Assembly (NCBI GenBank): GCA_910577665.1 | Contig: CAJTOJ010000030.1 | Location: 1 to 48,387 of the forward strand | Reading direction: 5' to 3' | Origin: an uncultured Acetatifactor sp. | GTDB taxonomy: Bacteria > Bacillota > Clostridia > Lachnospirales > Lachnospiraceae | DNA length: 48,387 bases | In this document: positions 30,904-39,294 of the stretch, in pieces | How positions within the stretch are numbered: the stretch's first letter is position 1 | How the letters are laid out: every line of letters begins with the position of its first letter | The notes under the pieces: model-generated | What the model saw: only the letters and a program-made list of their open reading frames with translations | Database searches by the model: none | What the model was told of the DNA's origin: nothing | Made by a program: the position numbers and the translations under genes

Positions 30904-31887
30904 ATGGATTTAAGGGGACGGGATTTTCTGAAATTATTGGATTTTACATCGGAAGAGATCTTATATCTGCTGGATTTGGCGGCAGAGCTGAAGGCGAAGA
31001 AGAAGCAGGGGATGCCCATGGATACCTTCCGGGGGAAAAATGTGGCGCTGATCTTCGAGAAGACCAGCACACGTACCAGATGTTCTTTTGAAGTGGCAGC
31101 CCATGACCTGGGGCTGGGAACCACCTATCTGGATCCGTCAAGTTCCCAGATTGGGAAGAAAGAGAGCATTGCTGACACGGCCCGTGTGCTTTCGGGTATG
31201 TTCGAAGGCATCGAGTACAGGGGATATGGACAGGAGATCGTGGAAGAACTTGCAAAATATGCCAAAGTGCCGGTATGGAATGGTTTGACCAATGAATTTC
31301 ATCCCACACAGATGCTGGCAGACCTGCTGACCATACGGGAACATTTCGGATATCTGCAGGGGATCCGGCTCACTTACATGGGAGATGCCAGGTACAATAT
31401 GGGCAATTCCCTGATGGTGGCCTGTGCCAAGATGGGAATGCATTTTACTGCATGCACTGCCAGGGCGTACTTCCCGGAGGAAGAGCTGGTGGCCCGGTGC
31501 CGGGAGATTGCTTCACGGACAGGAGGCAGTATCACCTTGACAGAGGACGCAGTGGCCGGGACGGAAGGGGTGGACGTGGTCTACACCGATGTGTGGGTGT
31601 CCATGGGAGAGCCTGAGGAGGTGTGGGAGGAGCGGATTCAGGTGCTGTCCCCCTACCAGGTGAATGCAGCAGTTATGCAACGTGCCGGTGAGAAGGCTGT
31701 CTTTATGCACTGCCTGCCTGCATTCCATGATCTGAAGACGAAGACAGGTGCCCAGATGGGAGAGCGGTTTGGGATCACCGAGATGGAAGTGACAGATGAG
31801 GTATTTGAATCTGCCCAGTCCCTGGTGTTTGAGGAGGCAGAGAACAGGATGCATACCATCAAGGCGGTGATGGTGGCAACCTTGTGA
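30904..31887 (+). CDS. argF: Ornithine carbamoyltransferase
   Basis: This enzyme condenses carbamoyl phosphate with ornithine to citrulline, in arginine synthesis or (in reverse) the arginine deiminase pathway. The 327-residue protein has the carbamoyl-phosphate loop FEKTSTRTRCSFE (about 51-63), FHPTQMLADL, the ornithine-specific loop DVWVSMGE, and HCLPAFHD with the catalytic Cys. The ornithine loop separates it from aspartate carbamoyltransferase. No arc genes are adjacent, so I favour the anabolic argF over arcB, without proof. The SD (AAAGGCGG) is moderate. The leader is long and structured. Confidence 0.93.
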   Translation: MDLRGRDFLKLLDFTSEEILYLLDLAAELKAKKKQGMPMDTFRGKNVALIFEKTSTRTRCSFEVAAHDLGLGTTYLDPSSSQIGKKESIADTARVLSGMFEGIEYRGYGQEIVEELAKYAKVPVWNGLTNEFHPTQMLADLLTIREHFGYLQGIRLTYMGDARYNMGNSLMVACAKMGMHFTACTARAYFPEEELVARCREIASRTGGSITLTEDAVAGTEGVDVVYTDVWVSMGEPEEVWEERIQVLSPYQVNAAVMQRAGEKAVFMHCLPAFHDLKTKTGAQMGERFGITEMEVTDEVFESAQSLVFEEAENRMHTIKAVMVATL

Positions 31888-32078
31888 CCGCTGACCTTGC
31901 AGGTATCAGCAAAGACAGCATGTGATGTTGCAGTTTGATGCTGCTGTCATAGGACTTATTGCAGCCTGTAGCAGAGGCATAGCTGGCAGGGGGATTACCG
32001 CCCCATGCCCTGGCAGATGCAAGGCAGCCCTGGGGCAATAACCAGAATACAATAGGCAGAATAGGACCAGAATAAGAT

Positions 32079-33059
32079 ATGAAAGCAAAGATATTGGCGT
32101 TGCTTAGGGAGCGCGGGGATTATGTGTCGGGACAGGAGCTGTGTGAGCATTTTGGTGTGTCCCGGACTGCGGTCTGGAAAGCGGTGGGACAATTGAAAAA
32201 AGAAGGCTACCAGATCCAGGCAGTGCAGAACCGTGGTTATCTGCTGGAGACCGGGGAAGAGCTGTACGGGAGAAGCGAGCTGGCAAGCAGGCTGAACACC
32301 TGCTGGGCCGGACATCCGGTGATGTTCTATGATACCCTGGGTTCCACGAATCTACAGGCTAAGGTGGATGCAGAGCAGGGGGCAGCCCATGGAACCCTGG
32401 TGGTGGCGGATATGCAGACAGCCGGCAGAGGACGCCGGGGACGTTCCTGGAGCAGCCCTCCTGGAACAAATGTATATTTTACCCTGGTCCTAAAGCCACG
32501 GATCAAGCCAGATGCGGCTTCTATGCTGACTCTGGTCATGGCCCTGGCAGTGGCAGAGGGGATTCGTGAGACTTGTGGCATGGAACCGGGGATCAAGTGG
32601 CCCAATGATATTGTGGTGAATGGGAAGAAAGTCTGTGGTATGCTGACAGAGATGAGTGTGGAGCGGGAATACATCCATTACGTGGTTACAGGGACAGGTA
32701 TCAATGTAAAGCCCCAGACATTTGAACCACAGGTGGCTGATAAGGCCACCTGGCTGGAACAGGAATGTGGCAGGCCGGTATCCAGGGCCTTGCTGGTGGC
32801 GAATGTGATGAAATCCTATGAGAAATATTATGCACAATTCCTGGAGACCGAGGATCTCACCGGGTTACAGGAGCAGTACAATGCCTGGCTGGTCAATCGG
32901 GGCAGACAGGTGCATGTGCTGGATCCCAAAGGAGAATTCCAGGGGTTCTCAAGGGGGATCAACCAGAAGGGTGAACTGTTGGTGGAGCGGGAGGACGGGA
33001 CAGTTACGGCTGTCTATGCCGGGGAAGTATCCGTGAGGGGGGTGTATGGGTATGTGTGA
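32079..33059 (+). CDS. birA: Bifunctional biotin protein ligase / biotin operon repressor
   Basis: BirA activates biotin with ATP and attaches it to carboxylase carrier domains. The 326-residue protein keeps the N-terminal winged helix (about 1-62, with the HTH GQELCEHFGVSRTAVWKAVGQLKKEGY), so it should also repress biotin genes when biotinyl-AMP accumulates. The catalytic domain shows GRGRRGRSW (about 115-123), KWPNDIVVNGKKVCGML and a C-terminal SH3-like domain. The SD is weak (AGGA about 12 nt before ATG). I saw no BirA operator in this window. The 190 bp upstream show no gene or clear terminator. Confidence 0.93.
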   Translation: MKAKILALLRERGDYVSGQELCEHFGVSRTAVWKAVGQLKKEGYQIQAVQNRGYLLETGEELYGRSELASRLNTCWAGHPVMFYDTLGSTNLQAKVDAEQGAAHGTLVVADMQTAGRGRRGRSWSSPPGTNVYFTLVLKPRIKPDAASMLTLVMALAVAEGIRETCGMEPGIKWPNDIVVNGKKVCGMLTEMSVEREYIHYVVTGTGINVKPQTFEPQVADKATWLEQECGRPVSRALLVANVMKSYEKYYAQFLETEDLTGLQEQYNAWLVNRGRQVHVLDPKGEFQGFSRGINQKGELLVEREDGTVTAVYAGEVSVRGVYGYV

Positions 33060-33145
33060 CCAGAATGCCGCCGCTGGCGCAACTCTGCCGTTAAGAGCCT
33101 GCCAGGCTGTGGATTCTGAAAAGACCGGAAGAAGGAGCTGGGAAG

Positions 33146-33484
33146 ATGGAAGAGAACAAGGTTGTACTCTGTGGTGCCAGTGCCTATGAGATGAAATATT
33201 ATTATAATGAACAGTTTGCAGGGATCCCGGCATCCATCCAGGAGGAATTGCATGTTCTGTGTGTGTTGTTCACGGAAGAGGTGGGCGGTGTGTTCACCAT
33301 CGCTTTCCAGGAGGACGGCAGCGTGGTGCTGGAGACAGACGCCGATGAGGATGATATCTACTATGATGAGATCAGCAGTGGGCTGATGGTGAATGAGGTG
33401 CGCAGAAAGCGTCAGGAACTGTTTGAATCCTTAAGCCTGTATTACCGGGTGTTTGTGCTTCATGAGGAGCTGGCGGATCTCTGA
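33146..33484 (+). CDS. DUF6145-like small protein
   Basis: A 112-residue, acidic, soluble protein: VVLCGASAYEMKYYYNEQF at the start, LHVLCVLFTEEVGGVFTIAF in the middle and SLYYRVFVLHEE at the end. To my reading it fits the small Lachnospiraceae family labelled DUF6145, whose function is unknown. It lies between birA and coaX with short gaps, which suggests one transcription unit, although coaX has a hairpin before its SD. RBS GGAGCTGGG is upstream. The family name comes from memory of related sequences and is less certain than the reality of the gene. Confidence 0.75.
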   Translation: MEENKVVLCGASAYEMKYYYNEQFAGIPASIQEELHVLCVLFTEEVGGVFTIAFQEDGSVVLETDADEDDIYYDEISSGLMVNEVRRKRQELFESLSLYYRVFVLHEELADL

Positions 33485-33521
33485 AGCCGGTAATGCTGCC
33501 GTAGATTGCATTGCGTGCGTA

Positions 33522-33555
33522 AGGAACTGTTAAGATTTATTCCGGAACAGTTCCT
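33522..33555 (+). promoter_or_regulatory. Hairpin before the coaX SD
   Basis: AGGAACTGTT (33522-33531) and AACAGTTCCT (33546-33555) form a 10-bp stem. The SD GGGGG begins 3 nt later. There is no T-run. Confidence 0.6.
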
Positions 33556-33569
33556 AAGGGGGTATAGGG

Positions 33570-34340
33570 ATGATACTGGTAATTGATGTGGGCAATACAA
33601 ATATGACCCTGGGAGTATACGAGGGAAAGGAACTGAAAGCCACTTTCCGCATGATGACCAAGACACCCCGGACATCAGATGAGTACGGGATCATGATCAT
33701 ACAGCTCTTAAAGAGCAGGAATATCAAGGCAGAAGCCCTGGAAGGATCCATTGTGGCCAGTGTGGTGCCGGATGTGATGCATTCCTTGATGGGGGGACTG
33801 GTGCGTTACACAGGTACCAGACCTTTGAAGGTAGGTCCTGGCACTAAGACGGGAATCCGCATCATCACAGAGGATCCCAGAGCCATCGGGGCAGACCGGA
33901 TCGTGGACGCCGTGGCGGCCTATGAGAAATACGGCGGACCTGTGCTGGTGCTGGATTTCGGCACTGCCACCACCTATGATCTGATCACCCAGGCAGGGGA
34001 ATTCGCAGCAGGTATCACTGCACCCGGTATGCGCATCAGTTCCGAGGCACTCTGGTCCCAGGCGGCCAAGCTTCCCAAGATCGAGATCCGCAAACCGAAA
34101 TCCATTCTGGCCCAGGAGACCATCACCAGTATGCAGGCAGGGCTGGTGTACGGACAGATCGGCCAGACAGAATATATTATCAACCAGGTCCGGAAGGAAA
34201 GTGGTATCCGGGACTTGAAAGTGGTGGCCACTGGCGGGCTGGGGCGTCTGATTGCAGATGAGACCAAGGCCATAGACATCTATGACAGTTACCTGACTCT
34301 GGATGGCCTGCGCTTTATCTATGAAAAGAACCGGAAATAA
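33570..34340 (+). CDS. coaX: Type III pantothenate kinase
   Basis: CoaX phosphorylates pantothenate, the first step of coenzyme A synthesis. The 256-residue protein belongs to the ASKHA/BAF fold: LVIDVGNTNMTLGVY at the N terminus forms the phosphate-1 loop, GADRIVDAVAAYEKYG and VLDFGTATTYDLI are the central signatures, and GLVYGQIGQTEYII and VATGGLGRLIA follow. Type III kinases need a monovalent cation and ignore CoA feedback. The gene neighbours birA, as is common in Firmicutes. ATG 33570 has a GGGGGTATAGGG SD region. Confidence 0.94.
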   Translation: MILVIDVGNTNMTLGVYEGKELKATFRMMTKTPRTSDEYGIMIIQLLKSRNIKAEALEGSIVASVVPDVMHSLMGGLVRYTGTRPLKVGPGTKTGIRIITEDPRAIGADRIVDAVAAYEKYGGPVLVLDFGTATTYDLITQAGEFAAGITAPGMRISSEALWSQAAKLPKIEIRKPKSILAQETITSMQAGLVYGQIGQTEYIINQVRKESGIRDLKVVATGGLGRLIADETKAIDIYDSYLTLDGLRFIYEKNRK

Positions 34341-34358
34341 CAGCATGACGGGTAAACT

Positions 34359-34511
34359 TTCAGATGATTGATTCCCGCGGGTAATGAGTCGGGTGAATGT
34401 CACGAGGGTGTTGACCTATAGGTCTGCTAAGATGCACACGGGGTATAAGTCTGAAAGCAGGCATTCAGACGATTGATTGACATGTGCGCTGAAGCACACA
34501 CGGGGTATAAG
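34359..34511 (+). repeat. Duplicated leader segments before dusB
   Basis: TTCAGATGATTGATT (34359-34373) recurs with one change at 34464-34478. CACACGGGGTATAAG (34435-34449) recurs exactly at 34497-34511, where it is the SD of dusB. A small hairpin TGTGC/GCACA precedes the functional SD. No peptide is encoded behind the upstream SD copy that I would support. Confidence 0.6.
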
Positions 34512-34512
34512 C

Positions 34513-35478
34513 ATGAAACTGGTGATCGGCAATGTTACTTTGGACAATAATGTGTTGCTGGCTCCCATGGCAGGTGTGACAGACCTGCCTTTTCGTTTGC
34601 TTTGCAGGAGGCAGGGGGCAGGCATGGTGTGTATGGAGATGGTCAGTGCCAAAGCCATCTATTATAATAACAAGAACACAGAGGAACTTCTGGCCATTCA
34701 TCCAGAAGAGCATCCGGCTTCCCTGCAGCTGTTCGGTTCGGATCCGGAGATTGTGGCAGACCAGGCAGCCCGCATAGAGGAACGTCCTTTTTCCGTGCTG
34801 GATTTCAACATGGGCTGTCCTGTGCCAAAGGTGGTGAATAATGGGGAAGGGTCCGCCTTGATGCGGGATCCGGTTCTGGTGGAGCGTCTTCTAAAGGCCC
34901 TGGTAAAAGCGGTGGAAAAGCCGGTGACAGTGAAGATACGCAAAGGGTTTGACGAAAACAGTGTAAATGCGGTGGAGATCGCCCGGATAGCGGAATCCTG
35001 TGGTGTGGCGGCGGTGGCTGTCCATGGCAGAACCCGGGCCCAGTACTACAGTGGCCGGGCAGACTGGGATATCATACGCCAAGTGAAGGAAGCAGTGAAG
35101 ATTCCCGTGATCGGCAACGGGGATGTGGACAGCCCGCAAGCGGCCGCTGCCATGCTGGAACAGACGGGCTGTGACGGGGTAATGATCGGCAGGGCGGCCC
35201 AGGGGAATCCCTGGATCTTCCGGGAGGTGGTAGCATTCCTGGAGGAAGGCAGGCTTCTGGAGCGGCCGGATAAACGGGAGAAAAAAGAGATGATCCTGCG
35301 CCATGCAGCCCTGTTGTCAGAACACAAGGGGGAATACACAGCAGTGCGGGAAATGCGCAGACATCTGGCCTGGTATACAACGGGAATGCCCCATTCTGCA
35401 AGATTCCGCCAGACCATCAATGCCATGGAAACCATGGAAGAACTATATGCAGGAGTGGAGGGGATCTTTGGCGCATAG
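34513..35478 (+). CDS. dusB: tRNA-dihydrouridine synthase
   Basis: Dus enzymes reduce uridines in the tRNA D-loop with FMN and NADPH. The 321-residue protein shows the TIM-barrel start LAPMAGVTDLPFR, the active-site NMGCPVPKVV (Cys at about 102), KIRKGFD, AVHGRTRAQYYSGRADW, the FMN phosphate-binding IGNGDV and MIGRAAQGNPWIF, and a helical C-terminal tRNA-binding part. The Firmicutes DusB group fits best. ATG 34513 is chosen because the CGGGG SD lies 7 nt upstream. Its place after coaX and before greA/lysS is usual in this lineage. Confidence 0.92.
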   Translation: MKLVIGNVTLDNNVLLAPMAGVTDLPFRLLCRRQGAGMVCMEMVSAKAIYYNNKNTEELLAIHPEEHPASLQLFGSDPEIVADQAARIEERPFSVLDFNMGCPVPKVVNNGEGSALMRDPVLVERLLKALVKAVEKPVTVKIRKGFDENSVNAVEIARIAESCGVAAVAVHGRTRAQYYSGRADWDIIRQVKEAVKIPVIGNGDVDSPQAAAAMLEQTGCDGVMIGRAAQGNPWIFREVVAFLEEGRLLERPDKREKKEMILRHAALLSEHKGEYTAVREMRRHLAWYTTGMPHSARFRQTINAMETMEELYAGVEGIFGA

Positions 35479-35542
35479 AAGCGATTGCCGCAGGATCCGA
35501 TCTTTTAGGTATGCAATGTTGCCTGGATGCATAAGATAGTCC

Positions 35543-36643
35543 ATGGACACAATCATCTATTTTTATCAAAAAAGGAATCTGGAAGAACCTCTGATAGAAC
35601 CCATAGGACAGGGCCGTTATCTGCTGGTCAAGGTGGCCATGGATGTGGGGGATTGCCGGTGGTTCCGGATGAGGTTGCCTGCATATGGAAAGCCAGAAAG
35701 CCCCAGACCGGAAAATGTTTCAAAGGGTATTTTCCAAAAATGGATAGCTACCCTGGCACAACGCAGAAACAGGCGAAAGCAGGAGCGCAGGCAGAGACTG
35801 TGGCAGGAAGCCTTCCGTCAGATGAGCGGGCAGGTGGAGACACAGATCACAAAGCTGGTGCGGCAGATCGGGGAATATGTGGAAGACTGGCGGGAATGCA
35901 GATGCCTGTACGATGAGGCAGTCCGGAAGTGGCTGGTATTGGAAGAGGGCCAGGAAGAAGGGAGAGAAAGAGGCTGGCTGGATGGCATGGACAGTAGGCC
36001 ATATGCAAGGCTTAGGACAGCCGGAAGGGGAGAAACAGGATCTTTGCCGGAAGGGGACTTTGCAAAGCATTGGATGCCCAGGCACTGGCAGAAACATTGG
36101 GACATATCGGAATTTGCAGATTTTTTCAGTATGGACTGGGTAAAACCCCTGCTGTCAATGGCCAGGCTTCCCCATTTTGTGCTTCTGGGAACAGCGCCCT
36201 GCGTGCCAGATGTGATCCTGGCCTGTGCACACAGGATGCGCAGTCTGCGGTGGGTACTGAGGGAGAAGGATCTGACCCAGGAGATTCTGGACTTCGTGGA
36301 GGATTTTTATCTGGATTACGGTCTTGCTGCCACGCTTCAGACCCTGGAAGGGGACAGGGGGTTCAGCTGCAAGAGCCAGGTGCCGGTCTGCGTGCTGGAC
36401 TTTTCCGGTGAGGACCGGATCCGGCCAGGGGCTGTGGCCAGGGGCAGTGTCTGGCTGGATATGGCTTCTGCGGAGAAGAAGGAGCGATGCTTCCTTGGGC
36501 GGGACAGCGGTATTTCTTATGGCTCCATGCGGAAATCCTGGCGGGAGGCCAGGCGCAGGGCCCCAGACTGGGCAGCCATTGCAGAGGCCGGAAGACACAG
36601 ACCACAGGGGGATCAGCTTCCACAGTGGCTGAGGGAAGAGTAG
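35543..36643 (+). CDS. Conserved-looking hypothetical protein between dusB and greA
   Basis: A 366-residue soluble protein of unknown function. The N-terminal third is a small beta domain followed by a very basic, Gln/Arg-rich helix (IATLAQRRNRRKQERRQRLWQ). The middle is helical, and the last third has an alpha/beta look with HFVLLGTAPCVPDVILACAHRM, VPVCVLDFSGEDRI and LDMASAEKKERCFLGRDSGISYGSMRK. The last segments look conserved and may be an active or binding site. No signal or membrane segment is visible. The SD is poor. The basic helix suggests RNA or ribosome contact, in keeping with dusB, greA and lysS around it, but that is a guess. Confidence 0.7.
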   Translation: MDTIIYFYQKRNLEEPLIEPIGQGRYLLVKVAMDVGDCRWFRMRLPAYGKPESPRPENVSKGIFQKWIATLAQRRNRRKQERRQRLWQEAFRQMSGQVETQITKLVRQIGEYVEDWRECRCLYDEAVRKWLVLEEGQEEGRERGWLDGMDSRPYARLRTAGRGETGSLPEGDFAKHWMPRHWQKHWDISEFADFFSMDWVKPLLSMARLPHFVLLGTAPCVPDVILACAHRMRSLRWVLREKDLTQEILDFVEDFYLDYGLAATLQTLEGDRGFSCKSQVPVCVLDFSGEDRIRPGAVARGSVWLDMASAEKKERCFLGRDSGISYGSMRKSWREARRRAPDWAAIAEAGRHRPQGDQLPQWLREE

Positions 36644-36703
36644 ACGGATGCCAGGTGAATAGTAACTGGTATATAAGCATTTTGGGAAACCAGGTTCATT
36701 TCC

Positions 36704-36732
36704 TTGACAGTTACAGGAAAAATGGGTATAAT
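36704..36732 (+). promoter_or_regulatory. Consensus promoter of greA-lysS
   Basis: Perfect TTGACA (36704-36709), 17-nt spacer, perfect TATAAT (36727-36732). This is the strongest promoter sequence in the window. Confidence 0.85.
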
Positions 36733-36872
36733 ACCTTCGTTATAGGGGTGGTTTTACAGGATAGACCAAATGGATCACAAATGTGGCAAAAATTGCAGAT
36801 TCTCATGCAGGTACGGAATCGGATCCTGCCTGGCTGACGTGTGAACTGTAGCCGGAAATTCAGATCGGAATA

Positions 36873-36886
36873 CCCGCTGAAGCGGG
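36873..36886 (+). promoter_or_regulatory. Hairpin before the greA SD
   Basis: CCCGCT, loop GA, AGCGGG; SD GGGAGG starts at 36889 and ATG is at 36902. Confidence 0.55.
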
Positions 36887-36901
36887 CAGGGAGGTATAAA
36901 T

Positions 36902-37384
36902 ATGCAGGAGAAGAAAAATATTCTGACCTATGAAGGACTCAGAAAGTATGAAGATGAGCTTCATGAACTGAAGGTGGTGAAGCGTCAGGAAGTGGCACAG
37001 AAGATCAAGGAGGCCAGGGAACAGGGCGATCTGTCTGAGAATGCTGAGTATGATGCTGCCAAGGATGAACAGCGGGATATCGAGACCAGGATCGAAGAAC
37101 TGGAGAAGATCCTGAAAAACGCTGAGGTGGTGGTAGAAGACGAAGTTGATCTGGACAAGATCAATATCGGCTGTAAGGTGCGCCTTCTGGACATGGAGTA
37201 CAGCGAGGAACTGGAATACAAGATCGTGGGTTCCACTGAGGCCAACAGCCTGAAGGGCAAGATCTCCAATGAAAGCCCGGTGGGCAAGGGTCTGATTGGC
37301 AGGAAGGTAGGAGATACCGTGGAGGTGGAGACTGCTTCAGGTACTTTCTCCTACAAGGTGCTGGAGATCCAGAGGAGCAATTAA
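36902..37384 (+). CDS. greA: Transcription elongation factor GreA
   Basis: GreA enters the secondary channel of RNA polymerase and stimulates cleavage of backtracked transcripts. The 160-residue length is normal. The N-terminal coiled-coil hairpin includes EDELHELKVVKRQEVAQKIKEAREQGDLSENAEYDAAKDEQ, whose tip carries the conserved Asp-Leu-Ser-Glu-Asn acidic motif that positions the catalytic metal. The C-terminal globular domain has IGCKVRLLDMEYSEELEYKIVG and the SPVGKGLIGRKVGD signature. A near-ideal promoter and SD suggest strong expression. lysS follows 55 nt later, a common pairing in Firmicutes. Confidence 0.96.
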   Translation: MQEKKNILTYEGLRKYEDELHELKVVKRQEVAQKIKEAREQGDLSENAEYDAAKDEQRDIETRIEELEKILKNAEVVVEDEVDLDKINIGCKVRLLDMEYSEELEYKIVGSTEANSLKGKISNESPVGKGLIGRKVGDTVEVETASGTFSYKVLEIQRSN

Positions 37385-37439
37385 CCTGGTTGGGGAAGAC
37401 ACCCGGATGAATTTAAATACAAGGAGATGGTGATCAATT

Positions 37440-38930
37440 ATGGCGCAGAATGGAAATGTACAGGAACAGGATCTGAATCAGTTGCTGCAGGTGAGAAGAG
37501 AGAAGCTTGCGGCTCTCCAGACAGCAGGGAAGGATCCTTTTAAACATACCAAATATGATGTGACCCACCACAGCACACAGATCAAGGAGCATTACGATGC
37601 TCTGGAAGGCAAAATTGTCCGTGTGGCGGGGCGCATTATGTCCAAACGCGTCATGGGGAAAGCCTCTTTCTGCAATATCCAGGATCTGCCTGGTAATATC
37701 CAGTGCTATGTGGCCAGGGACAGCATTGGGGAGGAGCCATACGCCGACTTCAAGAAATATGACGTAGGTGATATTGTGGGGCTGGAAGGAGAAGTGTTTA
37801 CCACCAAGACAGGGGAAATATCCATCCATGCATCTTCTGTGACCCTTTTGTCCAAGAGCCTGCAGATTTTGCCGGAGAAGTTCCACGGACTGACCAACAC
37901 AGATATCCGTTACCGCCAGCGCTATACGGATCTGATCATGAACCAGGAAGTAAAGGAGACCTTCGTGAAGCGCTCCAAGGTCATCAGTTCCATCCGCCGT
38001 TATCTGGAAGGGGAAGGCTTCCTGGAAGTGGAGACTCCCATGCTGGTGTCCAACGCGGGAGGGGCAGCGGCCAGACCTTTTGATACCCATTTCAATGCAC
38101 TGGACGAGGACGTGAAACTGCGCATTTCCCTGGAACTTTATCTGAAGAGACTGATCGTGGGTGGCATGGAGCGTGTCTATGAGATTGGAAGAGTGTTCCG
38201 CAATGAAGGTCTGGACACCAGACACAATCCGGAATTTACCTTGATGGAGCTGTATCAGGCGTACACAGACTATTATGGGATGATGGAACTGACGGAGAAT
38301 ATGTTCCGCTATGTGGCCAAGGAAGTGTGCGGTACTACCCTGGTTCCCTATAATGGGGAGATGATCGACCTTGGAAAGCCATTTGAGAGGCTGACCATGG
38401 TGGAAGCAGTGAAGAAATACGCGGGGGTGGATTTCGACCAGATTCCCGACACTGCTGCGGCGAAAGTCCTGGCCGATGAGAAGGGTGTCCATTACGAGCA
38501 GCGCCATGCAAAGGGGGATATCCTGAATCTGTTCTTCGAGGAATATGTGGAGGAGCATCTGATCCAGCCTACCTTTGTGATGGATCATCCGGTGGAGATT
38601 TCGCCTTTGACTAAGAGAAAGCCGGACAAGCCAGACTATGTGGAACGTTTTGAACTGTTCATCTATGGCCGTGAGATGTGCAATGCCTACTCCGAGCTGA
38701 ATGACCCCATCGACCAGAGAGAGCGATTCAAGGCCCAGGAGGAGGCCCTGGCGGCCGGAGACGAGGAAGCCAATACCACGGATGAGGACTTCATGAATGC
38801 ACTGGAGCTGGGGATGCCACCTACTGGCGGGATCGGATACGGGATCGACAGACTGGTGATGCTGCTGACAGATTCACCGGCTATCAGGGATGTGCTGTTG
38901 TTCCCGACGATGAAGTCGCTCGACAAATAA
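37440..38930 (+). CDS. lysS: Lysyl-tRNA synthetase, class II
   Basis: LysS charges tRNA-Lys. The 496-residue protein has an N-terminal anticodon-binding OB fold (about 60-150; VRVAGRIMSKRVMGKASFCNIQD) and a class II core: motif 1 (RRYLEGEGFLEVETPML), motif 2 (VFRNEGLDTRHNPEFTLMELYQAY) and motif 3 (GMPPTGGIGYGIDRLVMLLTD). HPVEISPLTKRKP is the typical lysine-enzyme segment. It is probably cotranscribed with greA. No T-box lies upstream, so lysine supply is not sensed by that route here. Confidence 0.96.
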   Translation: MAQNGNVQEQDLNQLLQVRREKLAALQTAGKDPFKHTKYDVTHHSTQIKEHYDALEGKIVRVAGRIMSKRVMGKASFCNIQDLPGNIQCYVARDSIGEEPYADFKKYDVGDIVGLEGEVFTTKTGEISIHASSVTLLSKSLQILPEKFHGLTNTDIRYRQRYTDLIMNQEVKETFVKRSKVISSIRRYLEGEGFLEVETPMLVSNAGGAAARPFDTHFNALDEDVKLRISLELYLKRLIVGGMERVYEIGRVFRNEGLDTRHNPEFTLMELYQAYTDYYGMMELTENMFRYVAKEVCGTTLVPYNGEMIDLGKPFERLTMVEAVKKYAGVDFDQIPDTAAAKVLADEKGVHYEQRHAKGDILNLFFEEYVEEHLIQPTFVMDHPVEISPLTKRKPDKPDYVERFELFIYGREMCNAYSELNDPIDQRERFKAQEEALAAGDEEANTTDEDFMNALELGMPPTGGIGYGIDRLVMLLTDSPAIRDVLLFPTMKSLDK

Positions 38931-38973
38931 AGCCAGTGTTTATGCGGGTTTTATGCACCTGTCACCATGCTAC

Positions 38974-39044
38974 TGCAACAAAAGTGCAACAAATTTTGAA
39001 CGAATAATACGGAATAATACGTCTATGTACGTTTTAAGTTGCAC
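38974..39044. repeat. Repeat-rich junction after lysS
   Basis: The 364-bp gap 38931-39294 holds no gene. TGCAACAAA occurs twice 11 bp apart (38974-38982, 38985-38993), and GAATAATACG is an exact tandem pair (39002-39021). GTGCAAC (38984-38990) is inverted as GTTGCAC (39038-39044). A hairpin, CGCCCA with TGGGCG plus inner GTTTGT/ACAAAT, lies at 39136-39171. Such arm-like repeats at the boundary of an AT-rich gene recall an integration site; this is inference. Confidence 0.4.
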
Positions 39045-39294
39045 GGATCCGGTCAAGTGTTTGTATCGCTGAGGGCTCTTTCGGAAGAAATTTAGTAGGA
39101 TGTCCTCTTTGGTTATAGTCCACTGTTAAACGAATCGCCCATGAGTTTGTAGCAATACAAATGCGTGGGCGAATTTGTTAATAGTGTGTTTCCTAAAGTA
39201 AGTTAGCGGCCACAATATTTATGTTTTGTGTTTTGGCTATTTATGCGATAATAAATGTAGATGTGTAAAGTGATAGATTGAAAGAAGATAAGGT

